NCBI GenBank assembly: GCA_046049865.1
Contig: JBJOQO010000031.1
Span: forward strand, 1-33,391
Direction: 5' to 3'
Length of the DNA: 33,391 nt
Source of the DNA: JANPCX01 sp046049865
GTDB lineage: Bacteria; Pseudomonadota; Gammaproteobacteria; Burkholderiales; Burkholderiaceae_C
Positions within the stretch are counted from its first letter, which is position 1. Each line of letters starts with the position of its first letter. The position numbers and the translations under genes are program-made. This document shows, piece after piece, positions 32,153 to 33,391 of the stretch. The notes beneath the pieces are model-generated. The model did not search any database and was not told the origin of the DNA. It worked only from the letters and a program-made list of their open reading frames with translations.

Positions 32153-33280
32153 ATGAGCCTGACCGTTTCACTGGCGATATTGGGTGGCATCGTTTTGGCT
32201 GCGGTGATCATTCATGGCGCCTGGCAAACCCGTAAAGCGGGCCCGAAACGGGCGGAGAAAAATGCAAACAGCGCCGATGGCCATGCTGTGAGCCATGCTC
32301 GGTTGGATCCAGGTTTCGACCGCGTCGAGCCCTCACTTGATCCGGCACACCCAGGTTTGGCCGTTCAACCCGAGTTGTCTTTGACTGACAGCCTCGGATC
32401 CGCAGCGGCGCAGACTGACCGGCTGGCCACCCACGCTTCTCCGATCTACAAACGCCCAGCCCTGCGCTTAGACGCCTTGATTGATGCTATTGCGCCCATC
32501 TCCCTGGACGCTCCCATTAGCGGAGAAATGCTCTTGTCGCATTTGCCGCCCAGCCGCCGAGCGGGCAGCAAGCCCATGTTGATCGAAGGCTTGAACGCCA
32601 ACACCGGCGAGTGGGAATTTGCGCTGGCAGGCCAGCGTTACAGCGAGGTGCAAGCGGGTGTGCAACTGGCCAATCGCACCGGGGCGTTGAACAACATTGA
32701 GTTCTCCGAGTTCGCCCAAAAGGTTCAAACCTTCGCCGAGCTGCTGGGCGGCATGCCCGACATGCCCGACATGCTGGATGCCACCGGCCGGGCACGTGAA
32801 CTCGACGCCTTTGCAAGCGCCCACGACGCACAACTTGCTGTGCATTTGCGGGCCCGTGCGGCGGCCTGGAGTGTCGGCTACATCCTGCAGCATGCGGGGC
32901 GGCATGGTTTTGTACCGGGTGCCTTGCCTGGGCGTTTGGTCTTGTCGGCGCAAGAAGAGGGCGCGCCGCCCATCCTGAGTTTGACCTTCGACGCCCAAGC
33001 TGCTTTGGCGGACGACCCCCAACAAGCCGCTGTTCGCGATGTCACCCTGACTTTTGACGTGCCCCAAACCTCGCAGGAAGCCCAACCTTTTGCTGCCTGG
33101 CAGGCCAGCGCTCAGGCACTGGCCTTGGGCATGGATGCCGCCATCGTCGATGACAACGGTCAAACGCTCAGCGGTGAAGGTTTTTCAGCCATCGGGCGTG
33201 AACTGGAGCAGCTGTACCAGGCTTTGGCACAGCGTGACATGGCGGCGGGGTCGGCCGTGGCGCGGCGCCTGTTCAGCTAG
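32153..33280 (+). CDS. zipA: Cell division protein ZipA
   Basis: ZipA anchors FtsZ to the membrane during division. The 375-residue product has one N-terminal membrane segment (LTVSLAILGGIVLAAVII, residues about 3-20), a basic patch, and a Pro/Ala-rich linker to about residue 120. The C-terminal FtsZ-binding domain includes LRARAAAWSVGYILQHAGRHGF and ALPGRLVLSAQ. It begins one base after the smc stop. Its TAG stop codon lies inside the CTAG end of a short inverted repeat at 33277, so the original C-terminus may have been altered by an insertion. ligA, the usual next gene, is not visible before the window ends. Confidence 0.92.
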   Translation: MSLTVSLAILGGIVLAAVIIHGAWQTRKAGPKRAEKNANSADGHAVSHARLDPGFDRVEPSLDPAHPGLAVQPELSLTDSLGSAAAQTDRLATHASPIYKRPALRLDALIDAIAPISLDAPISGEMLLSHLPPSRRAGSKPMLIEGLNANTGEWEFALAGQRYSEVQAGVQLANRTGALNNIEFSEFAQKVQTFAELLGGMPDMPDMLDATGRARELDAFASAHDAQLAVHLRARAAAWSVGYILQHAGRHGFVPGALPGRLVLSAQEEGAPPILSLTFDAQAALADDPQQAAVRDVTLTFDVPQTSQEAQPFAAWQASAQALALGMDAAIVDDNGQTLSGEGFSAIGRELEQLYQALAQRDMAAGSAVARRLFS

Positions 33281-33310
33281 TGTCTCGATATTTCTGACCC
33301 GCGACACTAG
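33277..33310. repeat. Short inverted-repeat hairpin at the zipA stop
   Basis: CTAGTGTC at 33277-33284 and its reverse complement at 33303-33310 bound a 34-bp segment. The right arm extends to CTAGTGTCGCG, matching the first 11 bases of the 166-bp element at 3150. It has no T-run. It may be a solo end or remnant of the same mobile element family. Confidence 0.6.
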
Positions 33311-33391
33311 GAGTCTGCGCGGCAGAAGGTCGTCGGCTGCAACGCGCGAGAAACCGATCCATTTTGGTATCACCTCCAGCGCCCAGGGGGC
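33311..33391. other. Unassigned right edge
   Basis: The last 81 bp show no recognisable gene. They directly adjoin the inverted repeat and could be the start of an insertion sequence cut off by the window edge; I do not recognise one. Confidence 0.3.

Noticed and set aside
1..33391. CRISPR array
   Set aside because: No regularly spaced direct repeats were seen on either strand.

Overview
The window looks like the chromosome of a betaproteobacterium of the Comamonadaceae (Burkholderiales) type. This rests on high-GC coding sequence and on the gene order lpxH-ppiB-ppiA, cysS-alkA-accA-tilS-lysC-tRNA-Ser, dapC-dapD-pilU-dapE-prmB and smc-zipA. The assignment is from recognised protein families and gene order; no species is claimed.

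Layout. Positions 1-327 hold no gene I can support. 328-3926 (minus strand) carries mtfA, lpxH, ppiB and ppiA, tightly packed, then a 166-bp palindromic MITE-like repeat and a secreted TPR protein. 4149-9949 (plus strand) is a housekeeping run: cysteinyl-tRNA synthetase, a 3-methyladenine DNA glycosylase, acetyl-CoA carboxyltransferase alpha, tRNA-Ile lysidine synthase and aspartokinase. tRNA-Ser(GCU) with a clear terminator and a GTP cyclohydrolase II with a decayed RibB-like half follow. 11441-20911 (minus strand) carries a TPR-methyltransferase fusion, an Ohr peroxidase, and a six-gene run dapC-dapD-pilU-dapE-prmB-yheS. That run places three steps of the succinylase lysine/diaminopimelate pathway beside a type IV pilus ATPase, a ribosomal protein methyltransferase and an ABC-F protein. 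Aspartokinase at 8681 feeds the same pathway.

Accessory region, about 21.0-27.9 kb. Between dapC and queF lies a competition/defence island. It holds: a HicAB toxin-antitoxin pair; an XRE repressor with a co-directional secreted protein and a divergent 60-residue protein, all around two near-identical operators of form CTACG-N5-CGTAG; a Sec-exported RHS/YD-repeat protein with a variable C-terminus followed by a probable immunity gene; a second XRE regulator divergent from the RHS gene; and a decayed AbiEii-type module in which the partner gene has an in-frame amber codon and the nucleotidyltransferase gene a frameshift. The tail of the second XRE protein is about half identical to the 60-residue protein on the other side of the RHS module, which ties the two edges together.

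The right end returns to core genes: queF (queuosine), smc (chromosome condensation) and zipA (divisome). Immediately at the zipA stop codon sits a short hairpin whose ends match those of the MITE-like repeat at 3150, and the last bases are unassigned.

Most likely new biology: the small operator-controlled XRE/mini-protein/secreted-protein cluster next to the RHS-immunity pair. Smaller curiosities are a GC-rich triple-hairpin repeat read in frame inside the ABC-F gene and terminator-like hairpins inside the first codons of hicB and prmB.
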